Notes: a model not told the origin generated them from the sequence alone. Positions 26,391-37,228 are shown, counted from the first letter of the stretch. The stretch: 64,000 nt of DNA from Enhygromyxa salina (GCF_002994615.1 NZ_PVNK01000110.1:17486-81485); one strand, 5' to 3'. Made by a program: numbers and translations.

Positions 26391-28055
26391 TCACCACAGC
26401 CGGATCAGCTTCGAGTCCCGGTAGTAGTGGTTCAAGATCGGCCCGTAGCTCTTGCCCGCGGCCGCCATGCCCATCGCGCCGTGCTGGCACAGCCCGACGC
26501 CGTGGCCGTGACCGCCGCCGTGGATCACGAAGCGGCCGAATTCATCGCGGCGCTTGGCGACCACGAACATCGAGGACTTGAGCCCGCCGAGCGCCCTGCG
26601 GATCCGCAGCTCACCGTGGATCTCGACGGTCTCGCGCGCGCCGTGGAGGCTGACATGCGTCGCGCGTCCGCTGCGACCGCGCGCGTGGATCTCGATCCCC
26701 TCGAGCTTTCCGAAGCTGCGCGGGACCTCGGGGTTGCCCGCGACCGCCGCGGGGTCGAGGGACACGGACCAGCGGTAGGCCGAGGCCATCGTCGACGAGC
26801 GCGGCTTGCTGTAGCTGTCGGGGCTCGTCGCCAGCCACTCGTCGATGTTGGCGGCGCTGATGCCCTTGGCGAATTTATCGCCGAGCTTGGGGTCGGCGGT
26901 CCCGCGCAGCTGCGGGTCGGCGGGGCTGACCCAGACCTGCTCGTTGTGCTCGGTGTGGCCGCCGCAATTGGCCGAGTAGACCGTGTCGACGAGCTGGGTC
27001 TCGTTCGGGCGCATGAGCACGCGGCCGATCGTCCGCTCGACGGCGGCGTTGGTCCGGGGGTGCTCGCTGCCGGCCCCGGCGTAGACCTGGCAGTGCTGGT
27101 GGGCGCACAGCACGAAGGGATCGTCGAGGTGGCGGCTGCCGACCTTGGCGACGAGCTGGCCGCGCGCGGCCACGGCCTGGGCCTTGAGCGCCTCGCTCGG
27201 CGCCGAAGCATAAATCTCGGCCGGGACCAGGCCCGCGAGCAGCTCGGCCTCGCCGACGAGGTTGACGACCGCGAGCTTGCCCTTGCGATCGATCGCCACG
27301 TAGATCTGCCCGCGGTAGGCCCGATCTTGGTAGCTCCCGCCAGCCTCGCTCACGACGTCGTGGACGGTCATCTTCCCGGCGGTCTTGGGCGCGAACCACA
27401 GCACGCCCTCGGCCTCGACGGTGACGCCCGAGTCGAGATCTTCGGCCAGGATCCGACCGGTCGAGCGACGCTCGACCTCGGGGTGGAGGCGCGGGAGGAT
27501 GCCGTGGCGCTCGGCGAGCTCGCGCGCGTGGGCCTCGGCCTCGCGCTCCGACGAGAACAGATCGGTAGTCAGCAAGACCCGCCGGGTGTCGAGGACCTTG
27601 CCCGCGACCCCGAACAGGGCGCCGACCTCGGCCTCGGCGACATCGTAGCCCCTGCCCTTCCAGACCTTGGCCTGACGGTCGATCTCACGCAGCTCGGTCG
27701 CCGGGACCGCGTCGAGGACGATGCGAAACGACTGCTTGGACGGGACCGCGTCGGCGACCCGCATGCGCCAGCGCCCGCCGCCGAAGATCGCCGTGCCGCC
27801 GTCGCCCGAGGGCAGCGCAGACAGCCCCCCGCGAGCCGAGAGCTGGACCTCGCGCTGGCCCTGCATCACGCCCACGGTGATCCGCGGCCGGCCGAGGTCG
27901 TCGAAGTTGAACTGGTTGCTGTAGAGCAGGTCGATGCGGTCGCCGAGGCTCATGTCCGAGCCCCGAACGATCCGCGGCGCCAGGCTCGAGGCCCCGGCAA
28001 CGACGAGCCCGCCGCACAGCGACTGCAAGAAGCGTCGGCGCGTAGTCCCGGCCAT
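26391..28055 (-). CDS. SpoIID/LytB-domain protein, Tat-exported
   Basis: A 554-residue exported protein. ATG 28055 starts a twin-arginine signal (TTRRRFLQS). Residues about 195-225 resemble a SPOR-like unit. The C-terminal half has the SpoIID/LytB pattern: LVGEAELLAGLVPAEIYASAP, then EALKAQAVAARGQL, CAHQHCQVYAG, SANCGGHTEHNEQVW and HGGGHGHGVGLCQHGAMGMA. SpoIID of Bacillus is a lytic transglycosylase acting on denuded glycan, so cell-wall remodelling is likely. Several His/Cys in these motifs may bind zinc. Directly upstream on the same strand is a Cys-rich lipoprotein gene (56 bp gap). In myxobacteria such proteins are not tied to endospores. Confidence 0.88.
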   Translation of the reverse strand: MAGTTRRRFLQSLCGGLVVAGASSLAPRIVRGSDMSLGDRIDLLYSNQFNFDDLGRPRITVGVMQGQREVQLSARGGLSALPSGDGGTAIFGGGRWRMRVADAVPSKQSFRIVLDAVPATELREIDRQAKVWKGRGYDVAEAEVGALFGVAGKVLDTRRVLLTTDLFSSEREAEAHARELAERHGILPRLHPEVERRSTGRILAEDLDSGVTVEAEGVLWFAPKTAGKMTVHDVVSEAGGSYQDRAYRGQIYVAIDRKGKLAVVNLVGEAELLAGLVPAEIYASAPSEALKAQAVAARGQLVAKVGSRHLDDPFVLCAHQHCQVYAGAGSEHPRTNAAVERTIGRVLMRPNETQLVDTVYSANCGGHTEHNEQVWVSPADPQLRGTADPKLGDKFAKGISAANIDEWLATSPDSYSKPRSSTMASAYRWSVSLDPAAVAGNPEVPRSFGKLEGIEIHARGRSGRATHVSLHGARETVEIHGELRIRRALGGLKSSMFVVAKRRDEFGRFVIHGGGHGHGVGLCQHGAMGMAAAGKSYGPILNHYYRDSKLIRLW

Positions 28056-28111
28056 GGTCCGGGTGTGGCATCCGCGACCCCGCGAGCCAAAAAACTGACG
28101 AAGCGCGGGGC

Positions 28112-29179
28112 TCACTGGCAGCAGAAGGTCGTGGCGCCGAGCTCCTCGACCTCGCCATCGACCCCGCCACCCGACGGAATGCAGCCGACCTGATCGTCGG
28201 GCGAAGCTGGCGCAAAATCCGCATATCCGACGTTGCTGACGCTGGCACTGCACCCGCCGACCTCGACCGAGCCCAGCAAGAAGCCCTGGATGCCACAGCC
28301 TTGCCCCATCAAGCGCACGTCACCGCTGCACGTGGCGTTGGGCGGCTTGTCGCAGGCACACGCGCCGCAGCTGCGGCCATCGTCGAGGCCCGTGTAGTAG
28401 ACGTAGCGATCACTGTAGCTGCCGCCCGGGCACTGCACGTCGCCCTCTGCAGCGATGCACACGCGACCGTCGAAGGGCGCGTCCGCAGGCGGCATGCACA
28501 CACCGTTGGCTCCGCACTGCTGCGCGCCCCCGTCGGTCGAGCAGGCCAGGATCTGCACGCCGTGGGCGGCGGGCACGAGCTCCTGCGCGTACGAGGCGTC
28601 ACACGACAGCTCGAGCAGATCGGGCTCGTTGACCGCGTAGTAGGCCTCGCCCTGAGCGCCGCCGAGGTCCGCGCAGTCGTCGGGTCCGACCATCCACGTA
28701 TCCGCCGTCGTGAAGCACGCCTGCTGCTTGCTCTGACGCAGGGTCACGGCGCCGCAGGTGGCCGAGTTGACGCCCCCGCACTCACACGCGCAGGTCTGCG
28801 GCGACTGGCCCATCTCGAGCTCGGTGAACAGCTCCGCGACCTTGACCGGGACGCCGCCCTGACACGCTGGCGGGGTCACGTCGACGGGGCCGCTGAAGAT
28901 CACCAGCGGTCCGTCCCAGCCCGCGATCGCATCGTCGACGCAGATGTCGCCGGGTTCGCACATGTCGCTGTCGTCGTTGGCCGTGTCGCCGTCGCCGTCG
29001 CCGTCGCCGGGATCACCGTCCCCGTCTCCGCTGTCGCCGTCGCCGGAGTCGCCGTCTCCGCTCGTCGTCCCGCTGCCGTCAGCGCCACCGACGTCGTCTT
29101 TGACGTCTTCGAAGCACGCCGTCGAGAAGATCAGCGCGCTCATGCCAAGCCCAAGCCCAAGCCCAAGTCCAAGTCGCAT
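28112..29179 (-). CDS. Cys-rich lipoprotein with Gly-Asp linker
   Basis: About 355 residues. A signal peptide (MRLGLGLGLGLGMSALIF) with lipobox STAC is followed by a (Gly-Asp)n/(Ser-Gly-Asp) linker and a Cys-rich domain of ~280 residues with many paired Cys (CACECGG, CGACACD, final CCQ). ATG 29179 is preferred because TAGCAT lies 7 nt upstream on the coding strand; ATG 29188 is the alternative. The linker is low-complexity at DNA level too (GTCGCC-type triplets). The domain may be disulfide-stabilised and surface-exposed. No family was recognised. Confidence 0.75.
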   Translation of the reverse strand: MRLGLGLGLGLGMSALIFSTACFEDVKDDVGGADGSGTTSGDGDSGDGDSGDGDGDPGDGDGDGDTANDDSDMCEPGDICVDDAIAGWDGPLVIFSGPVDVTPPACQGGVPVKVAELFTELEMGQSPQTCACECGGVNSATCGAVTLRQSKQQACFTTADTWMVGPDDCADLGGAQGEAYYAVNEPDLLELSCDASYAQELVPAAHGVQILACSTDGGAQQCGANGVCMPPADAPFDGRVCIAAEGDVQCPGGSYSDRYVYYTGLDDGRSCGACACDKPPNATCSGDVRLMGQGCGIQGFLLGSVEVGGCSASVSNVGYADFAPASPDDQVGCIPSGGGVDGEVEELGATTFCCQ

Positions 29180-29241
29180 GGGAGGCATGCTAGCCGCGAA
29201 CACCGCCAACATAAACCTCTCGAGCAGCGACCAGTTTGAAT

Positions 29242-29865
29242 TCAGCCGGCGCCCGTCCGGCGGGGCTGGATGCGGCCACGCACCGCGATCGCCGGAGCTC
29301 GCCGGGTAATGTACGCGAGGTTGATCATGTTGATGACGAAGTGAGCCGCGACCGCGGGACCGAGGTTGCCCGTCCACAGGGTCAGCCCGGCCAGGCACAG
29401 GCCCAGCAACCCGGCCGACACGGTCCACGGCCACAGCTCGCGGCGCGGCGGGACGTGGAGCAGCGCGAACACGAGGCTGCTCAGCCACGGGCCCCAGGCG
29501 TCGAGCATCGCCCCGCGAAAGAAAATCTCCTCGCCGATCGAGCTCGCCGCGGCCAACAGCAGCAGCTCGGTCCACGACGGGCGCCCGAGGATCCCGCGGA
29601 ACTCACGGTGGAGCATCGGCAGCCACAACCAACGGCGCTCGAACACACGAAACGCGGCGACGACCGCGAGTCCCAGCCCGATCCCGACCAGCGGCGTCCA
29701 CAGCAGCTCGGCGTGGGTGACCCCGGGCTCGCGCCAGCAGTCGTTGTTCTCCTCGCTGACCGCGTGCCACAAGAAGCCCGCGAGCGCGAGGACCAGGTAG
29801 AAGCTGGTGACGACCTGGGCGCGGGCCGGCGAGGGCCTCGGCGAGCTGTGCTGAACGAGCGCCAC
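29242..29865 (-). CDS. CPBP-family intramembrane protease
   Basis: A 207-residue membrane protein of the CPBP (CAAX protease, Abi) family. The three motifs are visible: GEEIFFRGAML (EExxxR), FALLHV (FxxxH) and AHFVINMIN (HxxxN). Glu and His side chains of these motifs form the active site inside the membrane. Five or six hydrophobic segments are predicted. GTG 29865 is the likely start; the frame stays open upstream only through low-complexity sequence. The targets of bacterial members are mostly unknown; some provide bacteriocin immunity. Confidence 0.85.
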   Translation of the reverse strand: MALVQHSSPRPSPARAQVVTSFYLVLALAGFLWHAVSEENNDCWREPGVTHAELLWTPLVGIGLGLAVVAAFRVFERRWLWLPMLHREFRGILGRPSWTELLLLAAASSIGEEIFFRGAMLDAWGPWLSSLVFALLHVPPRRELWPWTVSAGLLGLCLAGLTLWTGNLGPAVAAHFVINMINLAYITRRAPAIAVRGRIQPRRTGAG

Positions 29866-30041
29866 GCCGCCAGAGAGTAGCGAGGCGCTCGGCGAGCGAC
29901 CAGCGCGTTGACGTCGACCCCGTTTTTCAGCCCGGGGTGGGCGAGCGCGCAGCACAGCCCAACCTGGCGCCGGAACCGCTACCTCGCCCTCGACGACCTC
30001 GACGTCCCCGGGCTCGGCCTGGGCGCGCTGTGACAGCACGC

Positions 30042-30118
30042 TGATCGCTCGTTCGTTCGCTCGATCGTTCGATCGTTCGTTCGTTCGCTCGCTCGCTCGC
30101 TCGATCGTTCGATCGCTC
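30042..30118. repeat. Tetranucleotide TCGN microsatellite
   Basis: About 77 bp of period-4 repeat, with TCG fixed and the fourth base varying among T, C and A (CGTT, CGCT, CGAT). It lies in the 345-bp gap between the CPBP protease and sixA genes. The rest of that gap (29866-30210) shows no convincing gene. Such tracts vary by slippage. Confidence 0.8.
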
Positions 30119-30210
30119 CGGTTCGCGAGGTCCTGGAGAATTTTCTCGACCGAGTGGGGCCACCTTCGACCGGCGCGGCCGCGGGCGAAGCGTGTATGCT
30201 CGACCCGCCG

Positions 30211-30684
30211 ATGCTGCTGACCCTCGTTCGACATGGCGACGCGGAGTCCTCGACCAACGACCTCCGGGACATCGGTCGCTGCCTGTCCATCGAAGGCCGC
30301 GCCGAGGCCTCGGCGACGGGCCAGGCGCTGGCGTCCCGCGCGGTCGCCCCGAGCCACGCGTGGTCGAGCCCGCTGGTCCGGGCCGTGCAGACCGCCGAGC
30401 TGATCGTGGCCGCGCTGGACTTTGGCGGCGTCATCGAGGCTCGCGACGATCTGTTCCCCGACAGCCGCCCGCCCTCGCTGTTCAACGCCCTCGCCGAGCT
30501 GCCCGCCGACGCCGACCTGCTCGTGGTCGGGCACATGCCCTACATGGCCGCGGCCGCGAGCGCCCTGCTCGATAGCCACGTGGGTGGGTTCGCCACGGGT
30601 GCAGCCTTTCGCTTCGAGATCCGCGGGCTGTCGCCAACCCGGGCCGCGCTGAAGTGGCGCTGGCAGGGCCGCTTCGTCGATTAG
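30211..30684 (+). CDS. sixA: SixA-type phosphohistidine phosphatase
   Basis: A 157-residue histidine phosphatase. The RHG signature LVRHGDAES gives the catalytic His, the SPLVRAVQTAEL segment supplies the second Arg, and VVGHMPYM the second His. Length and order match SixA, which removes phosphate from His residues of phosphorelay proteins (in E. coli also NPr). ATG 30211 gives the canonical N-terminus (MLLTLVRHG) and has TATGCT 10 nt upstream; ATG 30196 is the alternative. Its end overlaps by 4 nt with the convergent M16-like gene. Confidence 0.88.
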   Translation: MLLTLVRHGDAESSTNDLRDIGRCLSIEGRAEASATGQALASRAVAPSHAWSSPLVRAVQTAELIVAALDFGGVIEARDDLFPDSRPPSLFNALAELPADADLLVVGHMPYMAAAASALLDSHVGGFATGAAFRFEIRGLSPTRAALKWRWQGRFVD

Positions 30685-32135
30685 TCGTCCTCGACCAGAT
30701 CGAGCGCGACCCCGAGCTTGGTGCGAAAATTGTCGTCGACCCCGGCCGCGACCCAGACCCAGCCGGGCTCGCCCGCCTGCGGGTTGAACCAGGTCGCCAT
30801 GTACTCCTGAACCTGCTCGGGCTCGAGCGCGAGCATGGCCTCGGCGTCGCGGGCGAGCGCGACGAAGATCTCGCGATCTTGGCCGGCCAGGTCGATCGAC
30901 TCGCTCCACAGCGAGGTCCAGTCCTCACCCGACAAGCTGGCCTCGACCATCCGCGCCCCCAGCCACACGTTGGCGGCCTGATCGATCCGATCGCGCGGCT
31001 GCGGGGTCGCAATGAACAGCTGCATGCGCTCGATGATCCGCTCGAGGCTGCGGACCGGGTCGGTCGGCGAGACCCGGACCTTGATCGCCAACAGGCTCAC
31101 GGGGCCGGCGACCAGCAGGCGCACGTCGAGCTCCTCTTGCAGCAGGCGCTGGCTGATTCGCGCGAGGGTCCGCTCCTCGATCGTCGCGGTCGGGATCAAA
31201 CGCCCGAGCATGACCACGGCCCGGTTGCCGCGCTCGGGCTTGCCCGCGTAGACCCGCAGGCTCGCCCCCTGCTGCTCGGTCAGCAAGAAGGTGTCGCGGC
31301 GCCGCTTCGGGGGCTCCGTGCGCAGCCGAGCGGTGACGGCGGCCTTGCCCGAGCCGAAGCCGATCGGCGCCTTCCAGCGGGCCCCGAGCCGGGCGACGGC
31401 CTCGGTCATCGACTCGTCCTCGGGGTCGCGGCCCGAGTGGACCAGGACCACGGCGTCGCGGGGATCGGTGAGCAGCGACCAGCCCTTCTCGAGCCCCTTC
31501 TTGCCGAGCGCGACGAGGTCTTGCTTCGAGGCGTACTCGTGGACCAGCGGGTGGTCGAGCAGCTCGCTCGCGAGCCCGGCCGCGGCGAGGGCCGAGGGCC
31601 CACCCTCGCGGTGGCGCGCGAGGACCTTGCCCTGGGCGACCGCGAGCAGCTTGGCGTTGCCAGCATCGGCCAGGGTCGCCGCGAGCGCGGCGAGCAGCGC
31701 GTCGGCGTCGGCGTCGCGACCGTGGACCGCGATCTCGACCCGACCCGGGCGGCTGCGCAGATCGAGGGTCGCGTCGGGGATCCGGCGCACGCGCGCGCGC
31801 AGGCGCAGCTCGATCGCCTCGAGCACCGCCGCGGTCGTGGCCGCGCTGAGCTTGTCGGCGTCGACCGAGGTCGGCAGCAGCACGCGGACGTGAAACGCCG
31901 GGTTGTCGGCCTCGCGCAGCCAGTGGAGCACCGCGCCGTTGTCGAGCTGGGCGACCTTCGGCGGCTCCCACGGCGGCGCGAGCACGCTGTTGGGATCGAT
32001 CGGCTCGCGGTCGCTGGCGTCCTCGAACACGACCGGAGCCAGGGTCTCCTTGCTGCACCGACAGCCGCCCGCGAGCCCGCCGACCAGGGCCACGGTCGCG
32101 ATCAGGGCCGCCCGTGCGCGCGCCCCCGCGCTCAC
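30681..32135 (-). CDS. M16-like (inactive) lipoprotein, second subunit
   Basis: A 484-residue lipoprotein (lipobox LAGGC, Cys25). The body has the two-domain a/b arrangement of M16 (insulinase/MPP) peptidase subunits: VAQLDNGAVLHWLREADNPAFHVRVLLP at the start of the fold (key residues LDNG and V..L), and a C-terminal half with RISQRLLQEEL and YMATWFNP. The HxxEH zinc motif is absent, as in alpha-type partner subunits. It overlaps the upstream M16-like gene by ATGA, so the pair is made together. In known families one subunit is active and one is not; here neither shows an intact zinc site. Confidence 0.75.
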   Translation of the reverse strand: MSAGARARAALIATVALVGGLAGGCRCSKETLAPVVFEDASDREPIDPNSVLAPPWEPPKVAQLDNGAVLHWLREADNPAFHVRVLLPTSVDADKLSAATTAAVLEAIELRLRARVRRIPDATLDLRSRPGRVEIAVHGRDADADALLAALAATLADAGNAKLLAVAQGKVLARHREGGPSALAAAGLASELLDHPLVHEYASKQDLVALGKKGLEKGWSLLTDPRDAVVLVHSGRDPEDESMTEAVARLGARWKAPIGFGSGKAAVTARLRTEPPKRRRDTFLLTEQQGASLRVYAGKPERGNRAVVMLGRLIPTATIEERTLARISQRLLQEELDVRLLVAGPVSLLAIKVRVSPTDPVRSLERIIERMQLFIATPQPRDRIDQAANVWLGARMVEASLSGEDWTSLWSESIDLAGQDREIFVALARDAEAMLALEPEQVQEYMATWFNPQAGEPGWVWVAAGVDDNFRTKLGVALDLVEDD

Positions 32136-33925
32136 TTTTCGCCTCCGCTCGGCGCTGGCGCGTCCGCGGGCTGGGGCGCGCTCGCGGGCTGCGACTCCGG
32201 GTTGGCCGGGGTCGTCGGCTCGGTCGTCGGCTCGGTCGCGGCCGGAGGATGCAAAGGAGGCGGGGCGTCCTGTTCGGGGTCGAGCAAGAGCACGGCGCGG
32301 CGGGTGTCGAGCAGCCCGGGGATCGCCGCCGCCAAGCTCGCGGCGGCCCTGCCCGAGCTCGCGTCGGGTGGCGCTCCACTCGAGTCGTCGCCCGGCTGCG
32401 CCCCGGCGTCTTCGGGCCCCTCGGCTGTCGCGTCGCCAGGCTCCGCGCCCGGCGGGTCGCCCAGCGCATCGTTGAGCTCGTCGCCCGACTCCTCGCCCAC
32501 CCCCTCGGAGAGCCCGTCGGTGAGCTCGTCGGCTGGCAGCAAGGGCAGACCGAGGAGCTCGTCGCGCGCGCGCAGGGCCAGGCCCGCGGTCGCGGGCGTG
32601 CGGCGCTCGGACGCGCTCGCAAGATAGCTGGCGAGCTCCAGCGGCGTGCGCAGATCAAAGCCGATGTCGGTCTCGATCCGCGCGCGCTGGGCCTCGACGA
32701 GCGCGGCGAGATCGGGCTCGACATCCGGCGTGAGCCCGACCGCCGCGACCCGAGCGAGGCGCCCGGCGATCAGCGGCTCGGGGCCGAGGGCGGGATCGAA
32801 GCCGATCGCGCGCAGGACCAGCATCGGGCGGCGGGGGTCGTCGGCGTAGGTGCAGCGAACCCGCGCCCTGGGTGGCTCCGGCTCGACCCGCTGCTGGCGG
32901 TTGAGGGTCCCGCACAGGACCTGCGCCCAGGCGCGCGCGGCCGGGTTGCCGGGCACGGCCCAGACCATGCTGTCGCCCTTTTGCCGCGGGAGCTTTGCGA
33001 CCCGGGGCGCCGCGGCGGGCGCCTTGGGGGTTGTCGCGGCCGCGATCAGCTTGCGCGGCCGCGCCGAGAGATCGGCGAACAGCGGCTCGACCCGCTCGAG
33101 CAGCGCCTGCGGCTCGTCGGGCCCGACGACGACCAGGGTCGCGACGCGGTAGTCGTAGAGCCGGGCGAGCTGAGCCCCGACGGCCTGATCGAGCATGTCG
33201 GCCAGCCCCTGCCCGACCACGCGCCCGTCGTGCTTCATGCCCTCGTCCTGCCACGCGATCGCGGCCGCCTCGCGCGGGACCAGGGTCTTCACCCGGTCGT
33301 CGTTGCGCGCGTAGCTGAGCGACTTGAGCCACAGCTCGCGGCCGACGTTGGGCGCGCGCAGGCGCAGGGCCTCGACCCGCAGCTGCGCGTCGAGCTGGGA
33401 GATCGGGACCAGCGACTCGAACCTCACCTGGGCCGCCCCGACGGCCATCGCCGCGAGCCCGCCGACGTCGTGGGCGGTCGCGATCGCCTCGCCGGGCGCG
33501 AGCTCGCGGTTGCCCTGCTGGAGCTGGTAGGCGAGGGCGTGGACGAGGCCCGGGAGCTTGTCGGGGTCGTCGCGGGTGCCGACCTCGACGGCGAGCACGA
33601 CCGCGGCGACGGGCAAGCTCGCGTCCTTGGCGGTGATGACCCGCACCCCGCAAGGCAAGACCACGTCGACGACCTGGGCCGGGCCCTCGGCCTCGTCCTC
33701 GTCCTCGTCGTCACCCGCGTCGTCGGCTGACCCCTCATCTGGGTCGGCGTCGATCGTGTCGCTCGCCTCGCCCGTCGCCTCGCCCGCGTCGGGGTGCGCG
33801 TCGAGTTGGGCGTCGACCGGGGCCACCTCGCCGAGCTCGGCCCCCCCCGAGTCCGCGCCGGTCGCCGGGCCCAGGCCCACGCCCAAAAAGGGGCTCAGCA
33901 CGTAGGCGAGGATGCGCAGGCTCAT
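32132..33925 (-). CDS. M16-like protein with degenerate zinc motif
   Basis: A 597-residue protein with a short hydrophobic N-terminus and a long acidic Asp/Glu/Ala linker (about 25-85). It then has the M16 start VVLPCGVRVITAKDASLPVAAVV (key path LPCG...P...V). Where active M16 enzymes have HFLEH, this protein reads GLVHALAYQLQQ near residue 127: the first His is kept but Glu and the second His are replaced by Ala and Tyr. It should not bind zinc normally. The C-terminus is a Pro/Ala/Ser/Glu-rich tail. It follows the enolase gene by 34 bp and overlaps the next M16-like gene. A binding or scaffold role in the envelope is inferred. Confidence 0.75.
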   Translation of the reverse strand: MSLRILAYVLSPFLGVGLGPATGADSGGAELGEVAPVDAQLDAHPDAGEATGEASDTIDADPDEGSADDAGDDEDEDEAEGPAQVVDVVLPCGVRVITAKDASLPVAAVVLAVEVGTRDDPDKLPGLVHALAYQLQQGNRELAPGEAIATAHDVGGLAAMAVGAAQVRFESLVPISQLDAQLRVEALRLRAPNVGRELWLKSLSYARNDDRVKTLVPREAAAIAWQDEGMKHDGRVVGQGLADMLDQAVGAQLARLYDYRVATLVVVGPDEPQALLERVEPLFADLSARPRKLIAAATTPKAPAAAPRVAKLPRQKGDSMVWAVPGNPAARAWAQVLCGTLNRQQRVEPEPPRARVRCTYADDPRRPMLVLRAIGFDPALGPEPLIAGRLARVAAVGLTPDVEPDLAALVEAQRARIETDIGFDLRTPLELASYLASASERRTPATAGLALRARDELLGLPLLPADELTDGLSEGVGEESGDELNDALGDPPGAEPGDATAEGPEDAGAQPGDDSSGAPPDASSGRAAASLAAAIPGLLDTRRAVLLLDPEQDAPPPLHPPAATEPTTEPTTPANPESQPASAPQPADAPAPSGGEK

Positions 33926-33959
33926 ACCGGTCGCGGGGGCGGTCGTGGGGTGGCGGGGT

Positions 33960-35376
<1,417 letters not shown>

Positions 35377-35384
35377 CCGCGCCC

Positions 35385-36719
35385 GTGCGCAGCATCCACA
35401 TCGGCATGCTCGGCCTCGGCAACGTCGGTCAGGGTGTGCTGCGCATCCTCGCAGAGAACGGCGCCGCGATTCAGGATCGGATCGCCGCCGAGCCGGTCAT
35501 CGGGCGGGTGCTCGTCCGCGATCTCGCCAAGGCCCGCGAGCTCGAGGTCGATCCCGCGCTCTTGACCCTCGATCCCGACGACATCCTCGAGGATCCCGAC
35601 GTCCGCGTCGTCGTCGAGCTGATCGGCGGGATCGAGCCGGCCCGGACCTATGTCCTGCGCGCGCTCGAGGCCGGCAAGCACGTGGTCACGGCCAACAAGG
35701 CCCTGCTCGCCGAGCGCGGCGAAGAGCTGTTCGCGGCCGCCGCGGCCCGGGGCCTCAGCATCTACTTCGAGGGCTCGGTCGCCGGGGGCATCCCGGTCCT
35801 CCGAGCGCTGCGCGAGGGCCTGGCCAGCGACCGCATCGATCGGGTCATCGGGATCGTCAACGGGACCTCCAACTACATCCTCGACGCGATGTCGCGGACC
35901 GGCGCCAGCTACGAGCAGGCGCTCGCCGCGGCGCAGGCGGCGGGCTTCGCCGAGGCCGATCCGACCCTCGACGTCGAAGGGGGTGACGCAGCCCACAAGC
36001 TCGCCCTGCTGACGCTGGTCTGCGTCGGCGTGCGCGTGGATCCCGACCAGATCCACACCGACGGCATCACCCGCGTGCGCCCCTTCGACATCCGCATGGC
36101 GGCCGAGCTCGGCTACGTGATCAAGTCGCTCGCCATCGGCGAGTTCGGGGACGGGCGCCCGCGCCTGAGGGTCCACCCCACCTTCGTGCCCCGAGATCAC
36201 ATCCTCGCCGGCGTCCACGGGTCCTACAACGCGGTCGAGGTCAGCTCGCGCGCGCTCGGGCAGTCGATGTACTACGGCAAGGGCGCGGGCATGATGCCGA
36301 CCGGCGTGGCCGTCGTGTCCGACATCATCGAGGTCTGCCGCGACATCGTCGGCTTCTCCGAGGGCGGGCCGCCGCCCGGGGCCTTTCGGGAGGTCCGGGC
36401 GCTCGAGCCGGCGCCCCTCGACGAGCTCGAGTGCGAGAACTACCTGTGCGTCCACGTGCCCAACGTGCCCGGCGTGCTCGGCAAGGTCGCGAGCTGCCTC
36501 GGGCGCCACGGCGTCAGCATCAAGCGCATGAACCAAGACACCCCCGGCGCCGGCGAGCCGATCGACATGGTCATCCTGACCGAGCGCACGGCCGAGGCCA
36601 AGGTCCGCGCCGCGCTCGCCGAGCTCGACACCTTCGATCTCTCGCTCATGCCCAGCCACCGGTTCCGAATCCTCGAGTCCGAAGCGCCCGCCCAAGCTGT
36701 TGACGGAGGGCCGCGCTGA
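35385..36719 (+). CDS. hom: Homoserine dehydrogenase with ACT domain
   Basis: A 444-residue NAD(P)-dependent enzyme reducing aspartate semialdehyde to homoserine, on the route to threonine and methionine. N-terminal motif IGMLGLGNVGQGVL; central GSVAGGIPVLRAL and IVNGTSNYIL; ADPTLDVEGGDAAHKLALL with catalytic Lys; C-terminal ACT domain (about 360-440, CVHVPNVPGVLGKVAS) for allosteric control by amino acids. GTG 35385 is chosen over ATG 35358 because the promoter overlaps the latter and the GTG gives the standard N-terminus. The stop overlaps the thioesterase ATG (TGATG). Confidence 0.95.
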   Translation: MRSIHIGMLGLGNVGQGVLRILAENGAAIQDRIAAEPVIGRVLVRDLAKARELEVDPALLTLDPDDILEDPDVRVVVELIGGIEPARTYVLRALEAGKHVVTANKALLAERGEELFAAAAARGLSIYFEGSVAGGIPVLRALREGLASDRIDRVIGIVNGTSNYILDAMSRTGASYEQALAAAQAAGFAEADPTLDVEGGDAAHKLALLTLVCVGVRVDPDQIHTDGITRVRPFDIRMAAELGYVIKSLAIGEFGDGRPRLRVHPTFVPRDHILAGVHGSYNAVEVSSRALGQSMYYGKGAGMMPTGVAVVSDIIEVCRDIVGFSEGGPPPGAFREVRALEPAPLDELECENYLCVHVPNVPGVLGKVASCLGRHGVSIKRMNQDTPGAGEPIDMVILTERTAEAKVRAALAELDTFDLSLMPSHRFRILESEAPAQAVDGGPR

Positions 36720-37228
36720 TGGCCCGTCGCCTCGTCGCCGAGCCCGAGGTCCCGCTGCGCCGCGCGGCCCAGATCCGGGTGATCTACGCCGACACCGATC
36801 GGATGGGGATCGTCTATCACGGCACCTACCTGCGCTACCTCGAGCACGCCCGCGTCGAGTTCATCCGCGGCCTCGGCTTCGCCTACTCCGACCTCGAGCG
36901 CATGGGCGTCGGGCTGCCGGTCATCGACCTCGCCGTCACCTACCTGCGCCCGGCCGAGTACGACGACATCATCACGGTCGAGGTCGGCCTCGCCAAGCTG
37001 AGCTTCGCGCGCCTTCACTTCGTCTACCGCGTCAGCGTGCAGCCCGGCGACCGCCGCGACTTCGACGGCCCCGAGCCCCTCGTGGTTTTGCGCGCGCAGA
37101 CATTTCACGGCTGCCTCGACATGCAGGAGCACCGCGCGACCCGCCTGCCCGAGTCGGTCCATGACATACTCGAGCGCTACTACCTCGACGCGCGGGGCGA
37201 CTCGACCGAGGGGCAGGAGGCCACGTGA
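36719..37228 (+). CDS. 4HBT-family acyl-CoA thioesterase (YbgC-like)
   Basis: A 169-residue hotdog-fold thioesterase. The active-site signature YADTDRMGIVYHGTYLRYLEHARVEF (about 23-48) contains the catalytic Asp and the Tyr/His pair typical of YbgC and 4-hydroxybenzoyl-CoA thioesterases. The rest (VDIDLAVTYLRPAEYDD-like) also fits. In enterobacteria YbgC sits with tol-pal; here it is in an operon with hom and glpX through overlapping codons, so its substrate is not indicated. A second in-frame Met is not nearby. Confidence 0.88.
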   Translation: MARRLVAEPEVPLRRAAQIRVIYADTDRMGIVYHGTYLRYLEHARVEFIRGLGFAYSDLERMGVGLPVIDLAVTYLRPAEYDDIITVEVGLAKLSFARLHFVYRVSVQPGDRRDFDGPEPLVVLRAQTFHGCLDMQEHRATRLPESVHDILERYYLDARGDSTEGQEAT

